Source: Planococcus sp. PAMC 21323
GTDB lineage: Bacteria; Bacillota; Bacilli; Bacillales_A; Planococcaceae
DNA: 64,000 nucleotides
Reading direction: 5' to 3'
Assembly (NCBI RefSeq): GCF_000785555.1
Contig: NZ_CP009129.1
Coordinates: 496,001 to 560,000, forward strand
Shown here: piece by piece, positions 8,676-17,079 of the stretch
Layout: every line of letters starts with the position of its first letter
How positions within the stretch are numbered: position 1 is the stretch's first letter
The notes under the pieces: generated by a model
The model's input: the letters and a program-made list of their open reading frames with translations, nothing else
Databases searched by the model: none
What the model was told of the DNA's origin: nothing
Program-made: the position numbers and the translations under genes

Positions 8676-9152
8676 ATGGTGAAGTACGTGGAAGAAAGAG
8701 AAACGTATATGCAATTAATGTTGTCATTTGCCAATGTGCAAAAAAATATGGTTCGCTTTATTCAAAAATCAGCTGTGGAAAAAGGCTTGTCGATTCCACA
8801 GTATTCGATTTTGATGACTATTTTTAGTTGCAGTGAAATGACGCAAAAGACTGTGGGAGAAAAAACCTTCTTGCCAAAAAGTACATTGAGCCAAGCGGTA
8901 GACGGCTTAGTAAAAGAAGGGTATCTCCACCGGCAACAAGTGGCGTGCAACCGGCGTGAAATGATGTTGTCATTAAGTGAAAAAGGCCAAGAATTAGTAG
9001 ATGGGTTTCATTTACAAGAAGACGGATTATATCAGGTATTTAAATCAGCGAGTAATCAATTTACCGCCGAACAAATGAGCGAGCTTCTCGAAGCTCACCA
9101 GAAAATTTCGACCTACTTAACAGGAGTGGAACTCGAGGTGACAACCAAATGA
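8676..9152 (+). CDS. MarR-family transcriptional regulator
   Basis: A winged-helix MarR repressor. The HTH region reads MTQKTVGEKTFLPKSTLSQA and the wing follows as DGLVKEGYLHRQQ, with CNRREMMLSLSEKG typical of the family. The start is uncertain: ATG 8676 (158 residues) and ATG 8709 (147 residues, with a GAAAGAG site 8 nt upstream) are both plausible, whereas the far upstream TTG at 8607 has no binding site and lies in the promoter. The TGA overlaps the ATG of the first exporter gene by 4 bases. It probably controls the ABC pair in response to a drug-like ligand. Confidence 0.85.
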   Translation: MVKYVEERETYMQLMLSFANVQKNMVRFIQKSAVEKGLSIPQYSILMTIFSCSEMTQKTVGEKTFLPKSTLSQAVDGLVKEGYLHRQQVACNRREMMLSLSEKGQELVDGFHLQEDGLYQVFKSASNQFTAEQMSELLEAHQKISTYLTGVELEVTTK

Positions 9153-10873
9153 TTAAAGTCTTAAAGAATTTAAGTCCGTACAAATGGATCGTTTGGGGCG
9201 TTGTGGCACTCGTCTTTGCTCAATCAATGGCAGAATTATTTTTGCCAACATTGATGGCGGACATTATTGACAATGGTGTAGTCAAAGGCGATATTCCATA
9301 TATTTGGGAAATTGGTGGTTGGATGCTACTTGTATCTGCAATCGGAGCTAGTGCAGCAGTTTTTGCTAGCTTTTATTCATCGAAAGCAGCGATGGGGCTG
9401 GGGCGTGATTTGAGACAAAAAGTCTTTAAGCATGTCGGGCAGTTCTCACTTCAGGAATTTGATGAAGTTGGAACCGCATCGCTAATTACACGTACGACAA
9501 ACGATATCAATCAAATCCAACAAGTTACCATTATGATGTTGCGAATGGTGATTAGCGCGCCGATTATGTTAGTCGGTGGGATCATTATGGCCGTTTCAAA
9601 AGATGCGAAATTATCGCTAGTTATTATCGGTGCAATGCCCGTTTTAATCGTGGTCATTTTGCTGATATTGAAATACGGGATGCCCTTGTTCCAACAAGTT
9701 CAAAAGCGTCTAGACGGCTTGAACTTAGTTGTACGAGAAAACTTAACGGGGATTCGTGTGATCCGTGCGTTTAACCGTGAAACCGAAGAAAAAGCGCGCT
9801 TGCAAAAAGCCAATCGTGAATTGGCGGATGTGTCGATCAAAGTCAATAAAGTCATGGCGTTTATGATGCCGACGATGATGTTGGTGATGAACATGACCGT
9901 CGTCGCCGTTATTTGGTTTGGTGGTATTCGCATTAGCAACGGCGCTATGCAAATTGGTGATTTAATGGCGTTTATCCAATACGTCATGATGATTATGTTT
10001 GCGTTACTGATGGCGTCGTTTATGTTCGTTATGATTCCGCGTGCAGCCGTATCGGCAAAGCGGATTAACGAAGTTCTGGAAATGCAGCCGGCTTTTAAAG
10101 ATGATGGCACAGCTAAAGCAGATCGCAGTCGTGGCACATTAGAATTTGAAAATGTCACGTTCCATTACCCAGGAGCGGAAGAACCGGCATTATCGAATAT
10201 TAGCTTTACTGCGAAACCAGGTGAAATCACGGCATTAATTGGCGGGACGGGTTCTGGTAAGACAACGCTCGTCAATCTTGTGCCACGCTTTTACGAAACG
10301 AATAGTGGGACAATTCGTGTTAACGGAGTTGATATTCGCGAAGCTTCGCAACAGGAAATTCGATCGAAAATTGGCTTCGTACCACAAAAGTCGATCTTGT
10401 TTACAGGAACGATCGAGGAAAATATTCGCTTTGGTAAACAGGATGCTAGCGACGAGGAAATAAAACAAGCCGCAAGTATTGCGCAAGCAGCTGAATTTAT
10501 CGATCAAATCAAAGGCGGTTATGCAGCACCAATCGAGCAAGGCGGTTCAAATTTATCTGGCGGTCAAAAGCAACGTTTGTCGATTGCCCGAGCATTGATT
10601 CGCAAACCGGATTTGTATATTTTTGATGATAGTTTCTCAGCACTGGATTTTAAAACAGACGCGAAACTGCGTAAAGCGCTAAAAGATGAAACGAAAAACG
10701 CGACGGTGCTACTAGTTGCGCAACGCGTCAGTACAGTAGTCGACGCTGATCGCATCATTGTATTGGAAAAAGGCAAAATGGTCGGCATGGGCACGCATAA
10801 AGAATTGTTGGAATCCAACAAAGTTTATCGTGAAATCGCCTTATCACAGCTGTCAGAGGAGGAAATCGCATGA
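9149..10873 (+). CDS. Heterodimeric ABC exporter subunit 1 (YfiB-like)
   Basis: A 574-residue half-transporter: six-helix ABC transmembrane domain (about 1-310) fused to a nucleotide-binding domain. Walker A is GGTGSGKTT (about 365-373) and the signature LSGGQKQR is canonical. The Walker B is followed by Asp (FDDS, about 492-495) instead of catalytic Glu, and the H-loop His is Gln (VAQRVST). These are hallmarks of the degenerate-site subunit of heterodimeric exporters. The last 4 bases overlap the next gene, so the two are made together. Substrates are likely lipophilic drugs or lipids. Confidence 0.92.
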   Translation: MIKVLKNLSPYKWIVWGVVALVFAQSMAELFLPTLMADIIDNGVVKGDIPYIWEIGGWMLLVSAIGASAAVFASFYSSKAAMGLGRDLRQKVFKHVGQFSLQEFDEVGTASLITRTTNDINQIQQVTIMMLRMVISAPIMLVGGIIMAVSKDAKLSLVIIGAMPVLIVVILLILKYGMPLFQQVQKRLDGLNLVVRENLTGIRVIRAFNRETEEKARLQKANRELADVSIKVNKVMAFMMPTMMLVMNMTVVAVIWFGGIRISNGAMQIGDLMAFIQYVMMIMFALLMASFMFVMIPRAAVSAKRINEVLEMQPAFKDDGTAKADRSRGTLEFENVTFHYPGAEEPALSNISFTAKPGEITALIGGTGSGKTTLVNLVPRFYETNSGTIRVNGVDIREASQQEIRSKIGFVPQKSILFTGTIEENIRFGKQDASDEEIKQAASIAQAAEFIDQIKGGYAAPIEQGGSNLSGGQKQRLSIARALIRKPDLYIFDDSFSALDFKTDAKLRKALKDETKNATVLLVAQRVSTVVDADRIIVLEKGKMVGMGTHKELLESNKVYREIALSQLSEEEIA

Positions 10874-12696
10874 GCCAAATGGGACCTCCACATGGCGGGT
10901 CAAGTATGCCGCCGCAAAAAGCAAAAGACTTTAAAGGAACGTTCCGCCGCCTGGTTTCTTATTTAAAACCACGTCGCAAAAAACTGGCAGCCGTCTTTTT
11001 AGTCGCCATACTAAGTACAGTCTTCACGATCATTGGACCAAAAATTATGGGGATGGCCATCACTGAATTATTCGAAGGTGCTTACGGTCAATTTCAAGGA
11101 ACGCCGGGAGCAGGCATTGATTTTGGTGTCATCGGACAGCTGCTCACACTTCTTGCCGGTCTATATGTATTTAGTAGCTTGTTCAGCTATATTCAGCAAT
11201 TTATGATGTCGACAGTCGCGCAAGATACAGTCTATGATTTGCGTCAAGACGTCAATCAAAAACTAGAAAAATTGCCGCTCAAGTATTTTGATGGGCGTGC
11301 AAATGGCGAGACGTTAAGCCGTATGACGAATGACATTGACACCATCGGCAGCACCTTGCAACAAAGTTTGACGCAGTTTATCACATCAATCGTTACAATT
11401 GTAGGGATTTTGGTGATGATGTTAACGATCAGTCCATTGCTGACTTTAATTGCGGTGGTCAGTTTGCCGTTGTCGTTATTTATCATCAAACCGATTTTGA
11501 AAAAATCACAAAAATATTTTGCCAGTCAACAAAAAAACTTAGGTCGCTTGAATGGCCATGTGGAAGAAATGTACACGGGTCACCAAGTTGTCAAAGCGTT
11601 CGGACACGAAGAAAAGTCCAACGAACAATTTGATGCGGTCAATGAAGAACTATACACTGCAGGGCGCAAAGCGCAGTTTATCTCTGGAATCATTATGCCG
11701 ATGATGACGTTGATCGGCAACTTGAGCTATGTCTTGATTAGTATCGTTGGGGGTATTTTGGTCACGCAACGAGCGATTTCAATCGGGGATATTCAAGCGT
11801 TTATCACTTATTCCAAACAGTTTACGCAACCGATTACTCAAACGGCGAATATTGCCAACATCGTTCAATCAACGATTGCTGCTGCAGAGCGCGTGTTTGA
11901 ATTACTGGATGAGGAAGAAGAAGTAAAAGAGGTCACAACTTCTGTTCTCGACCGTGCCAAAGGCGCAGTCGCATTCAGAGACGTTGACTTTGGTTATGGC
12001 GATGAATTATTAATCCAGAACATGAATATCGATGTTCGACCGGGACAAACGGTTGCAATCGTTGGACCAACCGGTGCCGGAAAAACCACCTTAATCAATT
12101 TACTCATGCGCTTTTACGAATTAAATGCAGGACGCATTTTGATCGATGGACTAGATTCGCGCGATATGTCGAGACACGAATTGCGCCAAAATTTTGGCAT
12201 GGTGTTGCAAGACACATGGCTCTTTAACGGCACCATTCGTGATAATATTGCCTACGGAAAAACAGGTGCAACTGAAGAACAAGTCCGTGATGCGGCAAAA
12301 GCGGCGCACGCGGATCACTTTATCCGTACGTTGCCAGACGGTTACGATACGATCTTAAATCAAGAAGTATCGAATATTTCTCAAGGTCAAAAGCAATTAT
12401 TGACGATTGCTCGTGCGATTCTCGCCGATCCGCCGATTATGATTTTAGACGAGGCGACATCGAGCGTAGACACGCGGACGGAAATCTTTATTCAAAAAGC
12501 CATGAACCAATTGATGGCCGGACGCACCAGCTTTGTCATTGCACATCGCTTGTCGACCATCAAAGATGCTGATTTGATTTTGGTGATGGACCAAGGAAAA
12601 GTCATCGAGCAAGGCACACATCAACAACTGCTTGATAAAGACGGCTTTTACGCCGATTTGTATCAAAGTCAATTTACAGCAAAACTGGCTGTTTAA
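10870..12696 (+). CDS. Heterodimeric ABC exporter subunit 2 (YfiC-like)
   Basis: A 608-residue half-transporter with a longer N-terminal tail (HGGSSMPPQKAKDFKGTFRR), six membrane helices and an NBD. Walker A GPTGAGKTT (about 399), Walker B with catalytic Glu (ILDEATSS, about 526) and H-loop His (IAHRLST) are intact, but the signature reads ISQGQKQ (about 503) instead of LSGGQ. The altered signature faces the altered Walker B of subunit 1, giving one degenerate and one working ATP site. It is the last gene of the MarR-ABC-ABC operon. Confidence 0.92.
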   Translation: MSQMGPPHGGSSMPPQKAKDFKGTFRRLVSYLKPRRKKLAAVFLVAILSTVFTIIGPKIMGMAITELFEGAYGQFQGTPGAGIDFGVIGQLLTLLAGLYVFSSLFSYIQQFMMSTVAQDTVYDLRQDVNQKLEKLPLKYFDGRANGETLSRMTNDIDTIGSTLQQSLTQFITSIVTIVGILVMMLTISPLLTLIAVVSLPLSLFIIKPILKKSQKYFASQQKNLGRLNGHVEEMYTGHQVVKAFGHEEKSNEQFDAVNEELYTAGRKAQFISGIIMPMMTLIGNLSYVLISIVGGILVTQRAISIGDIQAFITYSKQFTQPITQTANIANIVQSTIAAAERVFELLDEEEEVKEVTTSVLDRAKGAVAFRDVDFGYGDELLIQNMNIDVRPGQTVAIVGPTGAGKTTLINLLMRFYELNAGRILIDGLDSRDMSRHELRQNFGMVLQDTWLFNGTIRDNIAYGKTGATEEQVRDAAKAAHADHFIRTLPDGYDTILNQEVSNISQGQKQLLTIARAILADPPIMILDEATSSVDTRTEIFIQKAMNQLMAGRTSFVIAHRLSTIKDADLILVMDQGKVIEQGTHQQLLDKDGFYADLYQSQFTAKLAV

Positions 12697-12700
12697 ACCG

Positions 12701-12740
12701 AAAAGATCCACTGGGTAGAGCCCCAGTGGATCTTTTTATT
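12701..12740. terminator. Bidirectional terminator between exporter and protease genes
   Basis: A perfect 15-bp stem (12701-12715 with 12722-12736), loop TAGAGC, with A- and T-runs on both sides. It serves both convergent genes; the protease stop codon overlaps its right edge. Confidence 0.92.
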
Positions 12741-13548
12741 CAGAAAACGATTCTTTTTGAGTCTGCAATCCGCGTGCGAGCCAAACAATCGCGCCGATCA
12801 ACAAGACGCCGCTGATTACAAGTGTTACTGCGTTCGGCAAAGCTTTGGCGTAAACATCCGCCAAATTGAATATACCAATCGACTCGGGCCACGTCGGTGC
12901 TAAAAACAGCGAAGCGGCGGCAAGTGAATTATTGATGATGTGCAATAAAATAGGCACCAGCAAATTATTCGTGCGTAAATACAGGAGCGACGCCACTACA
13001 CCAAACAAAAACGCACCGACAACATCAAGATGCAAAATACCGAACAGCAAACTCGAGATCAAAATACCGCCCCACATCGAAGTTTTGCCAATCAAGCGTT
13101 TCAACAACACGCCGCGGAACATAAATTCTTCGACCACAGGCGCGAGTATAGCGATAGTGAAAATGGTGAAAGCGATATACCACGGTGACTCAGGAATCGG
13201 GATGCCTTCTAGCAATAGGTCAACAATCCAAGGTGCAACTGGTGCCAGCACATAGAGCTGAAGCCAAAACATGCTGAGTGAAAACGCAATTGACACTGCC
13301 ACTAATCCAACTAATGAAGGCAACCATTTTTTGATGCCGGTAAACGATAAAACGTTCCAAACAGAGGCATTGTGTTTTTTGAAATAATAACCAAAATAAA
13401 GTCCAGGCACAACAATATACATCACCAATTGACTGACGACATCAAACGTAGTTTCACTGACATTTAATGCGAGCAAGGTCGCCATACTAACAACCGATCC
13501 GATAACCGAATACAAAATCAAATAGCGAACTTTCATTTCTTCAAACAT
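12736..13548 (-). CDS. CPBP-family intramembrane metalloprotease
   Basis: A 270-residue membrane protein with about seven to eight hydrophobic segments. The Abi/CAAX-protease (CPBP) motifs are all visible: EEFMFRGVLLKRL (Glu-Glu and Arg), a later SLLFGILHLD with the conserved His, and HIINNSLA near the C-terminal end. In this family these residues coordinate metal for cleavage of membrane-embedded substrates. Start ATG at 13548 has a GGCGGTG site upstream. Physiological substrate unknown. Confidence 0.88.
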   Translation of the reverse strand: MFEEMKVRYLILYSVIGSVVSMATLLALNVSETTFDVVSQLVMYIVVPGLYFGYYFKKHNASVWNVLSFTGIKKWLPSLVGLVAVSIAFSLSMFWLQLYVLAPVAPWIVDLLLEGIPIPESPWYIAFTIFTIAILAPVVEEFMFRGVLLKRLIGKTSMWGGILISSLLFGILHLDVVGAFLFGVVASLLYLRTNNLLVPILLHIINNSLAAASLFLAPTWPESIGIFNLADVYAKALPNAVTLVISGVLLIGAIVWLARGLQTQKESFSE

Positions 13549-13705
13549 GGAGCACCGCCTTTTTAGGTGTCATACTAGTTTATACGAAAGCGAACGCAGT
13601 AAGTTTCACAAGTCATTATTTTTCGACAGCCGATGTAAAACAGCGTATGCTTAAGAGAGTAGACCTGTTCGCGTTAACGGCAGGGCTAACGGAAGGATGA
13701 TTGAC

Positions 13706-13879
13706 ATGGCATTTCTAGACAAACTCAACCAACTTAAAGACAAGTCGATCGAAAAAGGCAAAGCCCATTGGGAAGAAAACAAAGACGACTACAAAGAAAA
13801 AGCTTCTAACTATAAAGACAAAGCCATGGTCATGAAAGACGACGTTGCGAATAAAATAAAAGAAAAAACGAAAAAGTGA
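13706..13879 (+). CDS. Small lysine-rich hydrophilic protein
   Basis: A 57-residue protein, almost entirely Lys, Asp, Glu and Asn with repeated YKDKA/YKEKA steps, predicted helical and intrinsically soluble. GGAAGG at 13691-13696 is 9 nt from the ATG at 13706; the in-frame ATG at 13697 touches the site and is unlikely. The composition recalls LEA- or CsbD-type stress proteins, but no family is recognised with confidence. A terminator follows at once. Confidence 0.65.
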   Translation: MAFLDKLNQLKDKSIEKGKAHWEENKDDYKEKASNYKDKAMVMKDDVANKIKEKTKK

Positions 13880-13888
13880 TTGATGGAG

Positions 13889-13918
13889 TAGCCAAGCTGA
13901 AGAGCTTGGCTATTTTTT
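13889..13918 (+). terminator. Terminator, first of a duplicated pair
   Basis: Stem TAGCCAAGCT / AGCTTGGCTA (13889-13898 with 13903-13912), GAAG loop, T-run. An almost identical hairpin lies at 14144-14168. Confidence 0.9.
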
Positions 13919-13944
13919 GACTATAGAAGAAGTTTTGATTACCC

Positions 13945-14073
13945 GTATTTTCCGAAGCTTATTGCTCGCTTTCCGTGGGGTGGGAATCGAGCCTCCTCGT
14001 TCGCATACGCTCTCTGTGGGGTCTCTCAAACCCACTATTCCCACAGGAGTCGAGCAAACGCTTCTCCAAATAC
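13945..14073. repeat. Long imperfect palindromic element, copy 2
   Basis: Outer arms GTATTTTCCGAAGC (13945-13958) and GCTTCTCCAAATAC (14060-14073) pair with two mismatches. Inner parts CTCGCTTTCCGTGGGG and CCCACAGGAGTCGAG pair further. It lies between two near-identical terminators, as if an insertion had duplicated the terminator. Confidence 0.6.
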
Positions 14074-14143
14074 AAAGATATTTCACTTTAATATGTAAAA
14101 GTAATTACTTAGAGTAGGTTATTATCTTTTATAATACCTGTAG

Positions 14144-14175
14144 TAGCCAAGCTGATAAAGCTTGGCTATTTTTTT
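14144..14175 (+). terminator. Terminator, second of a duplicated pair
   Basis: Same stem as at 13889 (TAGCCAAGCT / AGCTTGGCTA) with loop GATAA and seven T. Confidence 0.85.
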
Positions 14176-14298
14176 ATAGACAATATACTAAGTATTGATA
14201 AAAGAGATTCCACATTCTTTTTTATACAGAATAATCAGACTTTTAATATAGCTCTATTCAAGCGATAATAGAAGAAAGGAAAGAGTGGAGGTCGTACG

Positions 14299-16284
14299 AT
14301 GGAAAAGATTCTGTTTAGGACCATATTCTTTGTATTTATTCTTCTATTAACAGCCTGTCAGCAAGAAGAAGCTGAGCCGACTCCTGAGCAGCCGCCGGAA
14401 GAGACGACTCAAACAGTCGAATCCCCGGAAGGACGAGTGGCGGAATTTATCGAGTTGTGGAACATTAGCGATTTTCCCGCTATGCAAACCCAATATTTAA
14501 ATCAGGGTACACAAACCGTCTACGGGGAAGCGAATTTTGTAACATGGCAACAAGAGCTGCACAAACAACTCGGCATTGAAAACATGAATGTGACGTATAC
14601 AAAACCAGACAAAGAGACACAGTGGAATCAAGAACAACCGGCAGATTTTAAGATTAACGTAAATTTTGATTCGATTGTGGGGCCGGTGGAATTTACTAAA
14701 ACCTTAACTTTGCTGTATCAACAGGATGATTGGTTTGTGGAATGGGACCCTTCGTTTATTTTGCCAAATTTAGAAGCGGGAGACCAAGTGACGACAGACC
14801 TTATTGAAGGAGCGCGCGGGGAAATTCTCGACCACAATGGCAAGGCAATTGCGTCAAATAGTGATGGCTACGAAATTGGAGTGGTTCCTGAAAACTTTGA
14901 TTTGTCGAAAAAACAACAGTTGGCACAATTGCTCGGAATTACAGAAGAGACGATTGACGGGAGGCTCAATCAACCGTGGGTGCAGCCGCATTATTTAGTG
15001 CCGATTGCGCAAATCAAGGCAGACCAAGCCACACTTGATGAGCTATTTACGATTCGCGGCACCACGCAAGAAAAAGTAACGATGCGCAATTATCCGTACA
15101 ACCGTGCACTATCTCACGTCACCGGCTATGTCGGCCCGATTACGGCTCAACAATTAGCTTCGTGGAGTGATCAAGGCTATACGACTGAAACTTTGGTAGG
15201 AAGGCAAGGATTAGAAGAAGTGCTACAAGAGCGGCTTCGCGGAAAAGCAGGCGGGCGTATCATTTTGAAAAAGCAGCGCGAAAATGCTGTGATTACCTCA
15301 GTTGAAAACGAACCAGTACCGGGCGAAACCGTTACATTAACCATTGACGCGGAGTTGCAGAAAAAAATCTATACAGTGATGAAAGAACAGCCGGGAGCAA
15401 GTGCGGCAATCGACCCAACAACGGGTGAAACCTTAGCACTTGTCAGCTCACCAGGCTTTGATCCCAATGAATTTGTACCAAACATCACCAATAGTCGTTT
15501 TCAAGAACTCGCAAACGATCCGTTGCAACCATTTTTCAATCGCTTTGCTGCTGTTTATACACCGGGTCCGGTTATCCAGCCAGTTACCGCAGCGATCGGA
15601 ATGGAAAGCGGCACGCTCGACCCAGCGGAAGGCTTAGACATCACTGGGAAGACGTGGCAGCGCTACCGGTCATGGGGCGACTTCCGCATTACACGTCCGC
15701 GTGAAGATATTAAGAACCCCATTGATTTAGACAAAGCGCTCGTTTATTCCGATTCGATTTACTTTGCCCGACAAGCATTGAATATCCAAGACAATGATTT
15801 TCAGACAGGCTTAGAAAAATTCGGCTTTGGCGAAGAAATTGATTTTCCGATAGAGTTGAAAGCATCGCGGATTTCAAAAGACGGCACATTTGGCTCAGAA
15901 GGGCAGCTTGCCGACACCGCATCGGGGCAAGGTCAGATGCAAGTGAATATCTTGCACCTCGCCAATCTGTATAGCCCGATTTTGACTGACGGCAAACTCC
16001 ACAAGCCGACTTTGTTTGTGAGTGACGAAAATCCGCAACTATGGAATGAAAACGTGTTGAGTGCTGCGAATGCGGAAATCTTGCGAAAGAGTTTAAGCAA
16101 TTCAGGTGAACAACTCGGCACAAAAATTGCTGGTAAAAGCGGTACGGCGAATGAAAGAGGCAAGCAGACCAAGTGGTTCGTCGGTTATCAACCAGCAAAT
16201 CCGAAGTTGATTATCGCGATGATGATCCAAGGCGACCTAAAAGTAGAGAAAATGGTGGAGGAAGCACTTGATTCAGAAGAATAA
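14299..16284 (+). CDS. Penicillin-binding-protein paralogue with lost catalytic residues
   Basis: A 661-residue lipoprotein (lipobox LTAC, Cys20) with the layout of PbpC/MecA-type class B PBPs: NTF2-like MecA_N domain (about 45-155), dimerisation domain (about 165-330) and transpeptidase domain (about 345-650). The active site is broken. The SxxK motif is replaced by P424-V-I-Q427 in YTPGPVIQP, so both nucleophile and general base are gone; SxN is SDS (484-486); only KSGT (613-616) remains. The frame is intact and no other decay is seen, so it may be a kept pseudoenzyme with a structural or sensing role outside the membrane. It stands alone between terminators. Confidence 0.88.
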   Translation: MEKILFRTIFFVFILLLTACQQEEAEPTPEQPPEETTQTVESPEGRVAEFIELWNISDFPAMQTQYLNQGTQTVYGEANFVTWQQELHKQLGIENMNVTYTKPDKETQWNQEQPADFKINVNFDSIVGPVEFTKTLTLLYQQDDWFVEWDPSFILPNLEAGDQVTTDLIEGARGEILDHNGKAIASNSDGYEIGVVPENFDLSKKQQLAQLLGITEETIDGRLNQPWVQPHYLVPIAQIKADQATLDELFTIRGTTQEKVTMRNYPYNRALSHVTGYVGPITAQQLASWSDQGYTTETLVGRQGLEEVLQERLRGKAGGRIILKKQRENAVITSVENEPVPGETVTLTIDAELQKKIYTVMKEQPGASAAIDPTTGETLALVSSPGFDPNEFVPNITNSRFQELANDPLQPFFNRFAAVYTPGPVIQPVTAAIGMESGTLDPAEGLDITGKTWQRYRSWGDFRITRPREDIKNPIDLDKALVYSDSIYFARQALNIQDNDFQTGLEKFGFGEEIDFPIELKASRISKDGTFGSEGQLADTASGQGQMQVNILHLANLYSPILTDGKLHKPTLFVSDENPQLWNENVLSAANAEILRKSLSNSGEQLGTKIAGKSGTANERGKQTKWFVGYQPANPKLIIAMMIQGDLKVEKMVEEALDSEE

Positions 16285-16289
16285 AAGTA

Positions 16290-16315
16290 GGCCAGGCAAG
16301 TTGCCTGGCTTTTTA
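16290..16315 (+). terminator. Terminator after the PBP paralogue
   Basis: Stem GCCAGGC / GCCTGGC with a 5-nt loop and T-run. Confidence 0.85.
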
Positions 16316-16650
16316 TGTGGAGATTTTTCTCACATAAAGTTTCAAGCTCATACAAAGATTATTTATTATAAGGTCTATTTCACGCTCAACCAGCACAATC
16401 AAATACCCAACCAGCAACAGAAAAACGAAACACGCTATTATTCACCAACCATCATGACACACCCTTTGCCCAAAAATGTCGATATCATGTCGCTGATCTA
16501 ACACCGCCAAAGTTTTTATTGAAAACCAGAACGTGGAACTGTATGCTTTTCCGCAGAACGTGCTATATTTTTTAGTACAACGATTTGGAGCTCTCGAGCA
16601 ACAGATCAAATCGGTTAAGAAAAGGAGGCGTCTGCATTGGGAAGGATTTA
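16316..16650 (+). other. Non-coding leader before the MerR gene
   Basis: About 335 bases without a credible gene. A strong AAGGAGG at 16621-16627 is followed only by TTG at 16637 opening a 4-codon frame (TTG GGA AGG ATT TAA) whose stop overlaps the MerR ATG. It could be a tiny leader peptide coupled to MerR translation. No known riboswitch pattern was recognised. Confidence 0.35.
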
Positions 16651-17037
16651 ATGAAAATCGGGGAAGTTGCAAAAATGAGCGGGGTATCGACGAGAACCAT
16701 CGATTATTACACGGTATTAGGATTACTACATAGCGAGCGGTCTGACACCAACTACCGGCTTTATCCGGCTTCTACCCTGCAGACGCTCCAACGCATTCAC
16801 TTATTGAAAAAACAGCGTATGTCGATTCTGGAAATTAAAGAAGTGCTGGCTTCACCAAAAAGCTCGAAGACAGAGCTATTAGTAGATGAAGTATATGAAG
16901 AATTCGAATGCTTGCAACGAAAAATCACCAGCTTGGAAGAGCAGTTAAAAGATGCGCCAAGTTCTGTAAAACTGCACGTCAGCAAAGCACTCGAGCACCA
17001 ATTAGCAGCAATCACTGCGTTGATCGCTTTGTTGTAA
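16651..17037 (+). CDS. MerR-family transcriptional regulator
   Basis: A 128-residue regulator: MerR winged HTH (MKIGEVAKMSGVSTRTIDYY at residues 1-20), second helix pair around LKKQRMSILEIKEVL, then a dimerising coiled coil (about 75-105). There is no Cys cluster for metal binding and no long effector domain. The ATG at 16651 has GGAAGGA 4-5 nt upstream. It lies 39 bases before the first CorC-like gene and is probably co-transcribed with it. Confidence 0.85.
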   Translation: MKIGEVAKMSGVSTRTIDYYTVLGLLHSERSDTNYRLYPASTLQTLQRIHLLKKQRMSILEIKEVLASPKSSKTELLVDEVYEEFECLQRKITSLEEQLKDAPSSVKLHVSKALEHQLAAITALIALL

Positions 17038-17045
17038 ATAATTTT

Positions 17046-17079
17046 GGAGGTGAATCCCTTTTTTTAGGGAAGACACGTG
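17046..17079 (+). promoter_or_regulatory. Hairpin-bridged ribosome binding site, copy 1
   Basis: GGAGG (17046-17050) lies about 26 nt from the GTG start (17077), too far for normal initiation. Between them TCCCT (17055-17059) pairs with AGGGA (17066-17070), which would bring the two close. The second paralogue has the same layout with a changed but still paired stem. Confidence 0.7.

Noticed and set aside
16316..17076. M-box or other magnesium riboswitch before the CorC-type genes
   Set aside because: No conserved riboswitch core sequence was recognised; only the short bridged hairpin at the ribosome site is supported.
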